The translations under genes were made by a program, and so were the position numbers. Below, in pieces: positions 15,775 through 23,857 of a stretch of 64,000 nt of DNA (position 1 is its first letter; each line of letters opens with the position of its first letter). The stretch is taken from the NCBI RefSeq assembly GCF_014648175.1, contig NZ_BMQP01000026.1, forward strand, positions 53,303 through 117,302, given 5' to 3'. Under the pieces are notes generated by a model. That model saw nothing but the letters and a program-made list of their open reading frames with translations. It was not told the origin of the DNA and did no database searches. Source of the stretch: Planobispora rosea (lineage in GTDB: Bacteria; Actinomycetota; Actinomycetes; Streptosporangiales; Streptosporangiaceae).

Positions 15775-16922
15775 TGCTTCGCATGCCCAGCATCCCCCGG
15801 CCCGGCTGGCAGGAGACCATCACCTCCCAAGGCCGGGGATTTCACCACAACGTCACCCCGGGGCCGAATGACCGGCCGTACTGGGATGAGTCCGTCTACT
15901 ACTCCTTCACCCTCGCGCAGGTGGAAGAACTCGAACGCGTCGTCGATGAACTCCACCGCATGTGCCTGAACGTCGTCGACCACGTGATCGAGCGCAAGCG
16001 GTTCGCGGACTTCGGCATCCCCGACTGGCTGCACCAGCCCATCACAGCCTCATGGAAGCGGCGCGATGCGCACGTGTTCGGCCGCTTCGACCTGTGCTAC
16101 GACGGCCGCGGCCACGCCAAGCTGCTGGAGTACAACGCCGATACCCCCACCTCCCTGGTGGAAGCCGCGGTCATCCAGTGGTTCTGGAAACGCGATACCC
16201 ACCCCGGGGCCGACCAGTGGAACAGCATCCATGAACACCTGATCAACCGCTGGCACACCATCGGCTCGGGTCCGCTGCACCTGGCCCACACCGCCGAGGA
16301 AGCCTCCGGCGAGGACGCTCTCAACGTTGCCTACATGGCCGATACCGCCGCGGCGGCGGGCCTGGCCACCCACCTGCTCACCATGGAGCAGATCGGCTGG
16401 GACACCGGCCGGCAGGCCTTCGTCGACGACCAGCAGCGCCCCATCGACACCCTCTACAAGCTGTACCCGTGGGAGTGGCTGACCAGCGACGACTTCGGCC
16501 CGGCCGCCGTTGAGACCCAAAAGCGCACGCCTTGGGTGGAGCCGCTGTGGAAGATGCTGCTGTCGAACAAGGCCCTGCTGGCGCTGTTGTGGGAGCTCCA
16601 TCCCGGTCATCCGAACCTGCTGCCGGCCTACCTGGACGGCCCACGCGACTTGAGCGCGTATGTGGCCAAGCCGCTGCTGGGCCGCGAAGGCGCCGCGATC
16701 CAGATCGTCACCCCGGCTGAACGGCACAGCGCCCCCGGAGACTACGGTGCCGAAGGCTACGTCTACCAGGACTTTTGGCCGCTGCCGGACGTCGGCGGAT
16801 GGCGGCCGGTGCTGGGTGCCTGGGTGATCGGCGACGAGCCGGCCGGACTCGGCATCCGGGAGACCCAAGGCTTGATCACTGACAACACCAGCTCGTTCGT
16901 GCCGCACCTGATCATCGGCTGA
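15774..16922 (+). CDS. Glutathionylspermidine synthase-like ATP-grasp enzyme
   Basis: The 382-residue protein carries the family blocks DRPYWDESVYYSF, KLLEYNADTPTSLVE, LYKLYPWEW, PLWKMLLSNKALLALLWELHPGHPN (in two adjoining pieces), AKPLLGREGAAI and YVYQDFWPLP. These ATP-grasp ligases form an amide between a peptide carboxylate and an amine. Without the N-terminal amidase domain it resembles YgiC/YjfC, whose substrate is unsettled. ATG 15774 overlaps the lipoprotein stop. Together they may modify or protect the envelope; true glutathionylspermidine synthesis is unlikely in actinomycetes, which lack glutathione. Confidence 0.9.
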   Translation: MLRMPSIPRPGWQETITSQGRGFHHNVTPGPNDRPYWDESVYYSFTLAQVEELERVVDELHRMCLNVVDHVIERKRFADFGIPDWLHQPITASWKRRDAHVFGRFDLCYDGRGHAKLLEYNADTPTSLVEAAVIQWFWKRDTHPGADQWNSIHEHLINRWHTIGSGPLHLAHTAEEASGEDALNVAYMADTAAAAGLATHLLTMEQIGWDTGRQAFVDDQQRPIDTLYKLYPWEWLTSDDFGPAAVETQKRTPWVEPLWKMLLSNKALLALLWELHPGHPNLLPAYLDGPRDLSAYVAKPLLGREGAAIQIVTPAERHSAPGDYGAEGYVYQDFWPLPDVGGWRPVLGAWVIGDEPAGLGIRETQGLITDNTSSFVPHLIIG

Positions 16923-16990
16923 CTCAGCCGCAAGCCAGCCGGGGCGAGGCCGCCCTGCTCCGGCTGCTTCCATCCCCTCAGGAGGAGAAC

Positions 16991-17365
16991 GTGGCAGATC
17001 ACACTCTCACCCGCGTGCCGCAGGACATCTATCCCCGCGCGGCCGAGGTCATCCGCACCCTGGGCTGGTCCCAAGGAAGGTTCATCACAGAAGAGGCAGA
17101 CAAGCCTCTGGAGCGCAGCCCGGTCTGCGTGATCGAGGCTCTGTGCCGCGGAGCCGGGCTGGCTCCCAAGGCGTGGTGTCGTCTGCCTTCCGAACACCTG
17201 GTGGAGGTCATGGCCGCGATCGAGGTCCTGGCGCTGCAACTCGGCGATGACCCGAACGACCCCGAGGCCAGCGCCATCGAACGTCTAATCCGCTGGAACG
17301 ACGCCGCTGAACGCACCGTCCCCGATGTCCTGGCTCTGCTGGATGCTGCCGCAAATCGGCCGTGA
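16991..17365 (+). CDS. DUF6197-like protein
   Basis: The 124-residue product fits the small actinobacterial DUF6197 pattern: an N-terminal helix AAEVIRTLGWSQGRF, a CVIEALC segment, and a C-terminal WNDAAERTVPDVLALLDAA. Function is unknown. GTG 16991 follows CAGGAGGAG. Confidence 0.7.
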   Translation: MADHTLTRVPQDIYPRAAEVIRTLGWSQGRFITEEADKPLERSPVCVIEALCRGAGLAPKAWCRLPSEHLVEVMAAIEVLALQLGDDPNDPEASAIERLIRWNDAAERTVPDVLALLDAAANRP

Positions 17366-17515
17366 GCCTGCCGACCCGGGTGAGCTTGTGCGCAGGCGTG
17401 TCCACGTCTGCTCCACCCGCTGGCAGATCGGCCCGGACGGCTACACCCCAGCGCTACGGAGCCGAGCCCCTGGCCGCCCGCCGCGTCGGGAGGAGCAGGA
17501 AGGGCCAGGACGCCC

Positions 17516-17666
17516 GCCCGATCTCCGCCGCCCGCCGGGCAGCCTGCCACGGAACCTCTGCGCCCCGGAAGGCCACAGCCGCGCTGCGCGCGGTCGCCCT
17601 GCGGGCGAGCCTTCCGGAGCTGCGAGAACCCGTGGCCGCCCCGCGGCCCGGCGGCGGGGATCGGGC
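17516..17666 (+). repeat. Structured leader element, family 1, copy A
   Basis: Outer stem 17516-17532/17650-17666 (17 bp, one G-U), middle stem GCCACGG 17546-17552/CCGTGGC 17630-17636, apical stem CCGGAAGGC 17565-17573/GCCTTCCGG 17609-17617. The conserved motifs CGGAACCTC and GAGAACCCG face each other between the middle and apical stems. It ends 30 nt before the ATG at 17697. It fills most of a 331-nt gap that holds no other gene. Confidence 0.75.
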
Positions 17667-17696
17667 CCCGCCCGACCCCTACGGGAGGTCATCAGC

Positions 17697-18053
17697 ATGA
17701 TCGGCAAGGGCATCGCGTCCGCGGCTCCTACCTTCACCGTGTCCATCTGGCACAACACCTGTCCGCTGGCCCTGATGCGCGGCTGGCACCCCCGTGACCC
17801 GATGCAGCGGGTCTTCTCTTACCCCATCCCGGCCGAGCAGGCCCGCGATCCGCACGCGGTGCTGGAGGAGGCCTTCGAGGCCTTCAACGTCGGGGAGGGC
17901 GAACTCGCCGCCGCCTATCGCGCGCTCGGCAACCGCTCACTGAGCGTCGGCGACATTGTGGTGATCGGAGAGGTTGCTTTCGCGTGCGCGCCGATCGGCT
18001 GGGAGCGGCCGCGCGGATCGATCACCATCGCCGCCTTGTCCGCTCAGCCCTGA
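17697..18053 (+). CDS. Conserved hypothetical actinobacterial protein
   Basis: The 118-residue product belongs to a common but uncharacterised actinomycete type: an N-terminal VSIWHNTCP, then DPMQRVFSYPIPA, EEAFEAFNVGEGELAAAYRALGNRSLS (in two pieces) and SVGDIVVIGEVAFACAPIGW. ATG 17697 has GGGAGG 8 nt upstream. A family 1 leader element precedes it. Confidence 0.75.
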   Translation: MIGKGIASAAPTFTVSIWHNTCPLALMRGWHPRDPMQRVFSYPIPAEQARDPHAVLEEAFEAFNVGEGELAAAYRALGNRSLSVGDIVVIGEVAFACAPIGWERPRGSITIAALSAQP

Positions 18054-18274
18054 CCACTCGCCAACGCCCCTTCGGTGATGTCCCTCTTCGCACTCCGCAG
18101 CACCGAAGCGCGCCACCCCGTAACCCGGGCCCGGCACCGCAGCCTCACGCCGCGGCGCCGGGCCTGCGGGCTTTCACCCTGATCAGCGAGGTGCTGCTGC
18201 GCCGCAGCGCGCAGGCACCCGCCCCAGCTCGCTGTCGTTCCCCCTCGCGACCACCAGGAAGCAGGTTTCTTTCC

Positions 18275-20101
18275 ATGAGCTCACCCTCCCCGGCCGCGCT
18301 GTCTGACGATGCGCCAGCGCCGGAGGCCACCGCCGCCGATCCGCTGGACGGCCCTGACTACCCGCCGCACGCACGCATCCCCGTGAAACGGCTGGAGAAA
18401 AACCCGCGCAACACCCGCACCGACTATGGCATCACCGAGGAGTTCATCCAGACCATCGCCGACGGCGACGGCCCCGAAAACGACCTGGTGGTCTTCCCCT
18501 CGCCGGACAATCCCGGCATGTTCCGCGTGCACGACGGTCACCGCCGCCTGTTCGCCCTGCAGCAGCTGGCCAACCGGGAGGAGAACGGCGGCGACCGCAC
18601 GGTGTGGTGCCGCATCCGGCCGGAGCTGGTCAACAACCTCAAGGGCATGCTGCTGGGGCAGCTGACCACCAGTCTGCACCACAAGCCGCTGACCGACCCC
18701 GAGGTCGGTCAGACGCTGTTTTCCCTGGATGAGATGGGCGTCGACATCGCCACGCTCCAGAAGGCCACCGGCAAGAGCCGCAAAGACGTCGAAACGGCCA
18801 TCGCCGCCGGCCATCTGTCGGAAGACTCCCGCGCGGTCCTGGCCGCTGCGAACCGGCAGACGACCTATGAGGAAGAGGCGCTGCTGGCGGCCCAGGAGCA
18901 GGACCCGGACGTGCCGGACGATGCGGTGGAGGAGATGCGTCAGCTCATCGCCAAGGGCGCAGGCATCAACTACGCCATCAACGTGGTGACCACCACTCGG
19001 CGTGAAGCCGCCGAGATGGCCCGACTGATCGACGAGCTGCAGACCGCGGGTGTCTCCGTCACCGAGGAGATGCCCGAGGAGGCGGTCAGCTTGTGGCGGC
19101 TGCAGGACGCCGACGGCGCGACGTTCACCGAGCAGACGCACACCACCTGCCCGGGCCATGGCGCCTACTTCCCCTCCCGGACCCGGCCCAGCTTCTACTG
19201 CACCTGCCCGCAGACCCACGGCTATGAGCCGCCCCAAGCGCGGCAGCGTGAGGAGAAGCCGAAGCTGCCGACCGCGCAGGTACGGGCGGGCAACACCGCC
19301 TGGCGCGAAAGCGGCAAGGAACGCCTCACGTGGTGGAAGGGCAAGCTGGCGACCCAGTCCGACCCGAACCAGAAGGTCCTGAAGATCATCGTTGAGCTGC
19401 TGGCGGTCGATCCGCCGGAGCCGCTGCGCGATCTGTTCGGCACCATTCACCTCAAGGAGTTCTTCACCGACCTGGTCGGCAAGGTGCCCAGCCGCAGCAC
19501 CGTCAGCAAGGCCGCCACCGGCCGGCTGACGTGGATGCTGATGAAGCGCATCGTCGCGGCGATGGAGTACTGGATGACCCAGCCGAGCTATTCGGACCAC
19601 CTGTGGCGCACCGACGCCCTGGGGCGTCCGGAGAGCCGGGCCGTCGCCCAGCGGTGGCTGCAAATCTGCGAGAAGCTGGGTCACACGCTGCAGCCGATCG
19701 AACAGGCCGTCGCGCAGGGCCGCGACTACCACGGTGACCTGGCCAGCTCCGACGCCACCGGCGAGCTCGTCACCACAATCGATCCGGCCGCACCCGAGGC
19801 TGAAACCGCCCACACCACCGATGCGCAGCCGTCCGGCGCCGGTCAGACATCCCCGGGTGGGGAGATCGAGACCACCTCAGCTGACGACAACTCCGGCGCC
19901 CGGGCCGATTCTGAGGCCGACGCGCCGGCACACGCCACCGATGAGCCCTCCCCCGATCATCTGGACGCCGCGGACGCCGGCGACTACGACCCCGACGCTT
20001 GGGTCGATCCGACCGATGCGACAACAAAGCCCATCGCGGCCGATCAGCCGGATGCCGGCGACGACCTCAGTGCGCACGACCTGGTCGCGGTAGCGGGCTG
20101 A
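18275..20101 (+). CDS. ParB/Spo0J-like DNA-binding protein
   Basis: The 608-residue protein has a ParB N-terminal domain (about 30-100) with HDGHRR (86-91), the counterpart of the CTP-binding GERRxxA box. A helix-turn-helix-like stretch follows near 155-176 (VDIATLQKATGKSRKDVETA). A Cys/His group near 292-311 (C292, H295, C309, C311) may bind zinc. The acidic, low-complexity C-terminus (about 470-608) is long for the family. ParB proteins load on parS as CTP-dependent clamps in segregation, but plasmid relatives also regulate genes. No ParA is next to it. ATG 18275 follows CAGGAAGCAGG. Confidence 0.82.
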   Translation: MSSPSPAALSDDAPAPEATAADPLDGPDYPPHARIPVKRLEKNPRNTRTDYGITEEFIQTIADGDGPENDLVVFPSPDNPGMFRVHDGHRRLFALQQLANREENGGDRTVWCRIRPELVNNLKGMLLGQLTTSLHHKPLTDPEVGQTLFSLDEMGVDIATLQKATGKSRKDVETAIAAGHLSEDSRAVLAAANRQTTYEEEALLAAQEQDPDVPDDAVEEMRQLIAKGAGINYAINVVTTTRREAAEMARLIDELQTAGVSVTEEMPEEAVSLWRLQDADGATFTEQTHTTCPGHGAYFPSRTRPSFYCTCPQTHGYEPPQARQREEKPKLPTAQVRAGNTAWRESGKERLTWWKGKLATQSDPNQKVLKIIVELLAVDPPEPLRDLFGTIHLKEFFTDLVGKVPSRSTVSKAATGRLTWMLMKRIVAAMEYWMTQPSYSDHLWRTDALGRPESRAVAQRWLQICEKLGHTLQPIEQAVAQGRDYHGDLASSDATGELVTTIDPAAPEAETAHTTDAQPSGAGQTSPGGEIETTSADDNSGARADSEADAPAHATDEPSPDHLDAADAGDYDPDAWVDPTDATTKPIAADQPDAGDDLSAHDLVAVAG

Positions 20102-20250
20102 TCGCCGCAGCCCCCGATCCGGGATTCGCACTGCTCTGGGTGCGTTGCAGGCTCGGCGCACCAGGCACCGTGCGGACCTTCGCCCGGCCGTCACCGCATC
20201 CCACTTCGGCCCCTGGCCGATCGCGCCACCAGCCCTTTTTTCGCATTCAT

Positions 20251-20293
20251 CACGGCTGCGCCGCCCGCGCTCAGTGCGGGCGGCGCAGCCGTG
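20251..20293 (+). terminator. Perfect 18-bp hairpin
   Basis: CACGGCTGCGCCGCCCGC (20251-20268) pairs perfectly with 20276-20293, loop GCTCAGT. It lies between the ParB-like gene and the recombination module. Confidence 0.8.
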
Positions 20294-20321
20294 GCCGTTC
20301 GTGCCGAAAGGAGACCTGTTC

Positions 20322-20489
20322 ATGGGCCCGCCCGCCCTGTCCTGTAACCGTAGTGCGCTCCTGGAGCTGAGCTGTCAGCTGCCGTGCTGTCCCCGTCAGC
20401 GCGGCAAGCGCGCCCCGTGGCGCACGATACGCCGCTGTCAGCGGCGGCGTTTGCGCGCCCAGCTGCGAAGGCCCGGCGATGAGTGCTGA
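20322..20489 (+). CDS. Small Cys/Arg-rich protein, 55 aa
   Basis: ATG 20322 has a clear AAAGGAGA 8 nt upstream, and the stop overlaps the next start at 20479. The peptide has paired cysteines (CQLPCC) and a strongly basic C-terminal half, so it may be a small nucleic-acid binder. It may also be a leader that couples translation of the module. Confidence 0.55.
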   Translation: MGPPALSCNRSALLELSCQLPCCPRQRGKRAPWRTIRRCQRRRLRAQLRRPGDEC

Positions 20490-20835
20490 GCCGATTCCCC
20501 CGCCGGTTGAGCTGCCGCCCGAGGTCGCCGACTACGTGCAGGTGCTGCGAGCCATTGACCAGCGCCGCAAGCAGCTCGACACGTACGCGGAGATCGCCGA
20601 GACCCATATCAAGAACGCCTTGGGTGATTCCGAAATCGGTAACGTTAACGGTCAGCCGGTCGTGTACTGGCGGCACGTCAAAGGCAAGACCACCACTGAT
20701 TACAGGCGCCTGCGCATCGACCATCCGGAGATCGTCCCCTTACTGCAGGCCTACACCAAGGTCGGCAATCCCAGCCGCCGCTTCACCCTGGCCGATGCCG
20801 CCGCCGCCACCCCGCCCGCCTCCGGCGCGCCATGA
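20479..20835 (+). CDS. Phage-like partner of Cas4-like nuclease
   Basis: The 118-residue product has a helical N-terminal half (ADYVQVLRAIDQRRKQLDTY, then AETHIKNALGDSEIG) and a YWRHVKGK strand, resembling small actinophage proteins encoded beside a Cas4/YqaJ-type exonuclease. Its stop overlaps the nuclease start (ATGA), so the two are coupled. The role is presumably in DNA recombination or end processing; this rests on context. Confidence 0.65.
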   Translation: MSAEPIPPPVELPPEVADYVQVLRAIDQRRKQLDTYAEIAETHIKNALGDSEIGNVNGQPVVYWRHVKGKTTTDYRRLRIDHPEIVPLLQAYTKVGNPSRRFTLADAAAATPPASGAP

Positions 20836-21611
20836 GCGCACCGACCGCCTCCGCGGCGGTGCGGGAGGTCATCGGTGATCTGGAGGCCGCGCTCAAGCAC
20901 GCCATCACCCACCAGCCGCGCTCCCTGCAGCAACGGCTGGGCCCTTCGGAGATCGGCAGCGAGTGCGACCGGCAGCTGGGCTACCGGCTGGCCGGTGTGC
21001 CCCGGGTCAACCCGTACCTGCCGTGGCTGGCCTACATCGGCACCGCCATGCACGCCCAGCTCGCCGGTGACCTTTCCGGCCGGGTGCTGCCCAACGGCGC
21101 ACGCGTGCTGGTGGAGCAGAAAGTCGGCGTCGGCCGCATCGGCAACGACGACATCGACGGCACCAGCGACATCTACATCGGCGCCGCCGACGGCCGCACC
21201 GGCATCGTCTTCGACTGGAAGCTGGTCGGTAAAACCCCGCTGCAGTACTACCGCGTCCACGGGCCCGGCCCGCGCTACCGCGTGCAGGTGCACACCTATG
21301 GCTACGGGTTCCGGCGCCGCGGCCTGCCGGTGACCGACGTGGGCATCGGCTTTCTGCCCCGCAGCCAGGAATTCGTCCATCGCCACTGGTGGTATGAGCC
21401 CTACGACGAGCAGATTGCGCTGAACGCGATCAAACGCGCCGATGCGATCGCCACGGCCATCACCACCGCCGGTCCGGCGCTGTTGCCGCTGCTGCGCACG
21501 GCCGAGGCCGAGTGCGCCTACTGCCCGTGGTTTCGCCCTGGCAGCCGCGATCTGACGCGCAGCTGCCCCGGTGCCGGCGCCCTGCTGACCTCTCTCTCCG
21601 CCCTCATCTGA
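20832..21611 (+). CDS. Cas4/RecB-like Fe-S exonuclease
   Basis: The 259-residue protein shows the PD-(D/E)XK core: SEIGSECDRQLGYRL with C45, D113 in GTSDIYIG, DWK (128-130) and QVHTY (152-156, the QxxxY motif of RecB/Cas4). Together with C228, C231 and C245 near the C-terminus, C45 makes the four-Cys iron-sulfur set of Cas4 and AddB nucleases. It would resect DNA ends for recombination. No cas1, cas2 or CRISPR array is present, so this is a phage/plasmid-type Cas4, not CRISPR adaptation. Confidence 0.82.
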   Translation: MSAPTASAAVREVIGDLEAALKHAITHQPRSLQQRLGPSEIGSECDRQLGYRLAGVPRVNPYLPWLAYIGTAMHAQLAGDLSGRVLPNGARVLVEQKVGVGRIGNDDIDGTSDIYIGAADGRTGIVFDWKLVGKTPLQYYRVHGPGPRYRVQVHTYGYGFRRRGLPVTDVGIGFLPRSQEFVHRHWWYEPYDEQIALNAIKRADAIATAITTAGPALLPLLRTAEAECAYCPWFRPGSRDLTRSCPGAGALLTSLSALI

Positions 21612-21653
21612 TCACTTTCCCCGCTCGTCCCCTTTTTTCGGAAAGGCATTTTC

Positions 21654-22415
21654 ATGTTCGCCCCTCCGTCCACTGCGCACGAGTTCCTGGCCCGCCACCG
21701 CGACAGGATCCGGCAGCTGACCCGCCGCAAGATCCCCTCAGCGTCGTTCCTGCAGGTCGGCGCATCGATCGTCGGTGTGATCGTCGAAGAGCCGATACTG
21801 GTGTTCCAGACTGAGTACGGCACTCGGAAACTGCTGACCTTCGACGACGGCACTCCCCGCAAGCAGCTGCGGGTGGTGCTGGCCACCGAACAGCGCGATC
21901 CGGCCAACCCTGACGACAACGGGCTGCGGGCCCTCTACCTCAAGACCGGCAGGGCCGACGCCGTGGCCGCGGCCATGGAACGCGTCAACGCGGAGGACCT
22001 GGAGATCGGCGGGGTGCTGTCGCTGACCTTCACCGGCTACGACCACAATCCCGACGGCTACAGCACCAAGGTCTTCACGGCCGAGTACGTGCCCCCCACC
22101 GGCACCACGCCGCCCGGCACCGTCCCGCAGCAGAGCGCTCCACCGGCCGCTGCCCTGATCCCCGCTGCGGTCGCGGGGCCGGCGCCCCTCATCGCGCAGT
22201 CCGCCGCACCGGTCGTCGCACCGCCCGCGCCCGCCATGCCGGTGGCCCTTACCGGACCAGCCACGCCGGTCGTCGCGCCCGCACCGGCCGCGCCGGTCCC
22301 CGGCCCGGCATCGGCAACCGCGATCAGCCCGGACACGCGCGCCCATCTGGAGCAGCTGGGACCTGAGGTCTTGGCCCAGCTCGGCATCACCTTGCCCACC
22401 TCCTCCACCTCCTAG
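21654..22415 (+). CDS. Phage/plasmid-type OB-fold-like protein with Pro/Ala tail
   Basis: The first 145 residues have a strand-rich pattern shared by many actinophage and plasmid proteins: VGASIVGVIVEE, LTFDDGTPRKQLRVVLAT, RDPANPDDNGLRALYLK, EIGGVLSLTFTGYD. The tail is Pro/Ala-rich and ends in a short helix. Next to a Cas4-like nuclease it is probably a ssDNA-binding or annealing accessory, but no family function is proven. ATG 21654 follows GGAAAGG. Confidence 0.65.
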   Translation: MFAPPSTAHEFLARHRDRIRQLTRRKIPSASFLQVGASIVGVIVEEPILVFQTEYGTRKLLTFDDGTPRKQLRVVLATEQRDPANPDDNGLRALYLKTGRADAVAAAMERVNAEDLEIGGVLSLTFTGYDHNPDGYSTKVFTAEYVPPTGTTPPGTVPQQSAPPAAALIPAAVAGPAPLIAQSAAPVVAPPAPAMPVALTGPATPVVAPAPAAPVPGPASATAISPDTRAHLEQLGPEVLAQLGITLPTSSTS

Positions 22416-22448
22416 GCAAGCGCCCCTTACCCGATGTCCCACATCCAC

Positions 22449-22476
22449 GGCCCGGCCACCGTCAGGTGGCCGGGCC
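22449..22476 (+). terminator. 12-bp hairpin
   Basis: GGCCCGGCCACC pairs perfectly with GGTGGCCGGGCC around GTCA, between the OB-fold-like gene and the WGR gene. Confidence 0.75.
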
Positions 22477-22499
22477 TGCCTCATGAGTCGGAGGTTCGC

Positions 22500-22850
22500 A
22501 TGACCACCCCGGATCCCCTCGCCCAGGTACCGGCCGTGGGCTGGGAACTGACCATGATCAACGATCATCACAACAAGTTCTACCGGCTGATCGTCTGCGG
22601 GGCGCTGCTGGTGACCAGCTACGGCCCCATCGGCCGCAAGGGCACCACGCAACTGACCGAGCTGCCCAGCTTCACCGATGCCAGCACCCGAGCGGTCACC
22701 ATCACCCGGCAAAAGGAACGCAAGGGCTACCAGAGCTCGATCGCGCCGATGCGCTTCAGCGTTGCGGCCGATCTTCCCACCCCCGCCCGGCTGTCCACCC
22801 TGGCCGGCCGCGACGAGCTCGTCGACTGCTTCCTGTCAGCTTCCTGCTGA
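22500..22850 (+). CDS. Stand-alone WGR-domain protein
   Basis: The 116-residue product is essentially one WGR domain: NDHHNKFYRLIVCGALLVTS, YGPIGRKGTTQL and ITRQKERKGYQ. In PARPs and bacterial homologues this domain binds DNA or RNA ends and nicks. A single-domain form would be an adaptor marking breaks for the neighbouring nuclease or AAA protein. ATG 22500 follows GGAGG. Confidence 0.8.
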   Translation: MTTPDPLAQVPAVGWELTMINDHHNKFYRLIVCGALLVTSYGPIGRKGTTQLTELPSFTDASTRAVTITRQKERKGYQSSIAPMRFSVAADLPTPARLSTLAGRDELVDCFLSASC

Positions 22851-22885
22851 TCTCACCGTCGTGCCATCACCGAAATGAGGACCGT

Positions 22886-23857
22886 ATGACGACGCCCGCT
22901 GCGACCCAGGCCGCCCAGATGCTGGCCAACCTGACCGCTGAGGACTTCCTGCCCCAGCCCGCCGCCCCACCGCCGGCGACCGCACCGCGCTTCCGCCGGC
23001 CTGTCCAGGCCAACCGGCCCGCCCTACCACCCATCGGCGAGCGCATGCGGCCGTGCGGGGAGATCTACAAGCCGCGCCACATCGGACCGCACGAGGACCT
23101 GGCGCTGCTGCGCGCCGCCCACCGCCACCGCCAGCACGTGCTGCTGTACGGGCCGCCCGGCACCGGCAAGACCGCGATGATCGAAGCGGCCTACGCCTCC
23201 GACGACGGGCCCGGCCTGGAAACCGTCATCGGCTCGGCCGACCTGACCGAAGCCGACCTGGTGGGCACCTTCGTGCAAGACCCCACCACCCGGGCCTTTT
23301 CCTGGGCGCCCGGGCCGCTGCACCGCTCGGTGCTGCGCAATGTGCCGCTGCTGATCGACGAAATCGCCCTGATCGAACCCCGCGTGCTGGCGATCCTGTA
23401 CCCGCTGATGGACGGCCGCGGCGAGCTGCGCATCACCGCCAACCCGCAGCTGCCGCCGCTGCCGGTGCGCTCGGGCTGGATGGTGGTGGCCGCCTGCAAC
23501 CCCGACGTGCCCGGTGCCCAGCTGTCGGAGGCGCTCAAGAGCCGCTTCGCCCACCACCTGCTGGTGGGCACCGACTGGCAGCTGGCGCGTGAGCTCGGCG
23601 TCCCGGACAAGGCCGTCACCGTCGCCCAGAACCTCGACGGACGCCGGGAACGTGAAGACGACACGCTGAGCTGGGCGCCGCAGCTGCGCGAGCTGCTGAC
23701 CTTCCGCGACCTGGCCGCCCTGTACGGAGAGGCCTACGCCGTGGCCGCACTGGCCGCGGCCGCGCCCGAACACGACCGCGCCGAGGTCGTGGCCGCGCTG
23801 CGCCGGCACTTCACCAAGGCCAGCGTGGCCCGGGTGGAAGGACGCTACGGCGTATGA
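22886..23857 (+). CDS. MoxR-type AAA+ ATPase
   Basis: The 323-residue protein has Walker A GPPGTGKT (89-96), Walker B LLIDEI (155-160), sensor 1 (VVAACNPD) and an arginine-finger region (EALKSRF). After a Pro-rich N-terminus it resembles the MoxR/CobS (AAA_5) group, hexameric remodelling ATPases that work with a VWA-domain partner. That partner follows directly with a 4-nt overlap. The pair may insert metal or remodel a protein complex. Confidence 0.9.
   Translation: MTTPAATQAAQMLANLTAEDFLPQPAAPPPATAPRFRRPVQANRPALPPIGERMRPCGEIYKPRHIGPHEDLALLRAAHRHRQHVLLYGPPGTGKTAMIEAAYASDDGPGLETVIGSADLTEADLVGTFVQDPTTRAFSWAPGPLHRSVLRNVPLLIDEIALIEPRVLAILYPLMDGRGELRITANPQLPPLPVRSGWMVVAACNPDVPGAQLSEALKSRFAHHLLVGTDWQLARELGVPDKAVTVAQNLDGRREREDDTLSWAPQLRELLTFRDLAALYGEAYAVAALAAAAPEHDRAEVVAALRRHFTKASVARVEGRYGV

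Noticed and set aside
15774..16922. True glutathionylspermidine synthase
   Set aside because: No amidase domain is present and actinomycetes do not make glutathione.
18281..19813. A 510-residue reading frame on the - strand
   Set aside because: It is antisense to the ParB-like gene and has Arg/Gly/Leu composition without domains.
20832..21611. CRISPR-associated Cas4
   Set aside because: The Cas4-like motifs are good, but no other CRISPR gene or array is present.
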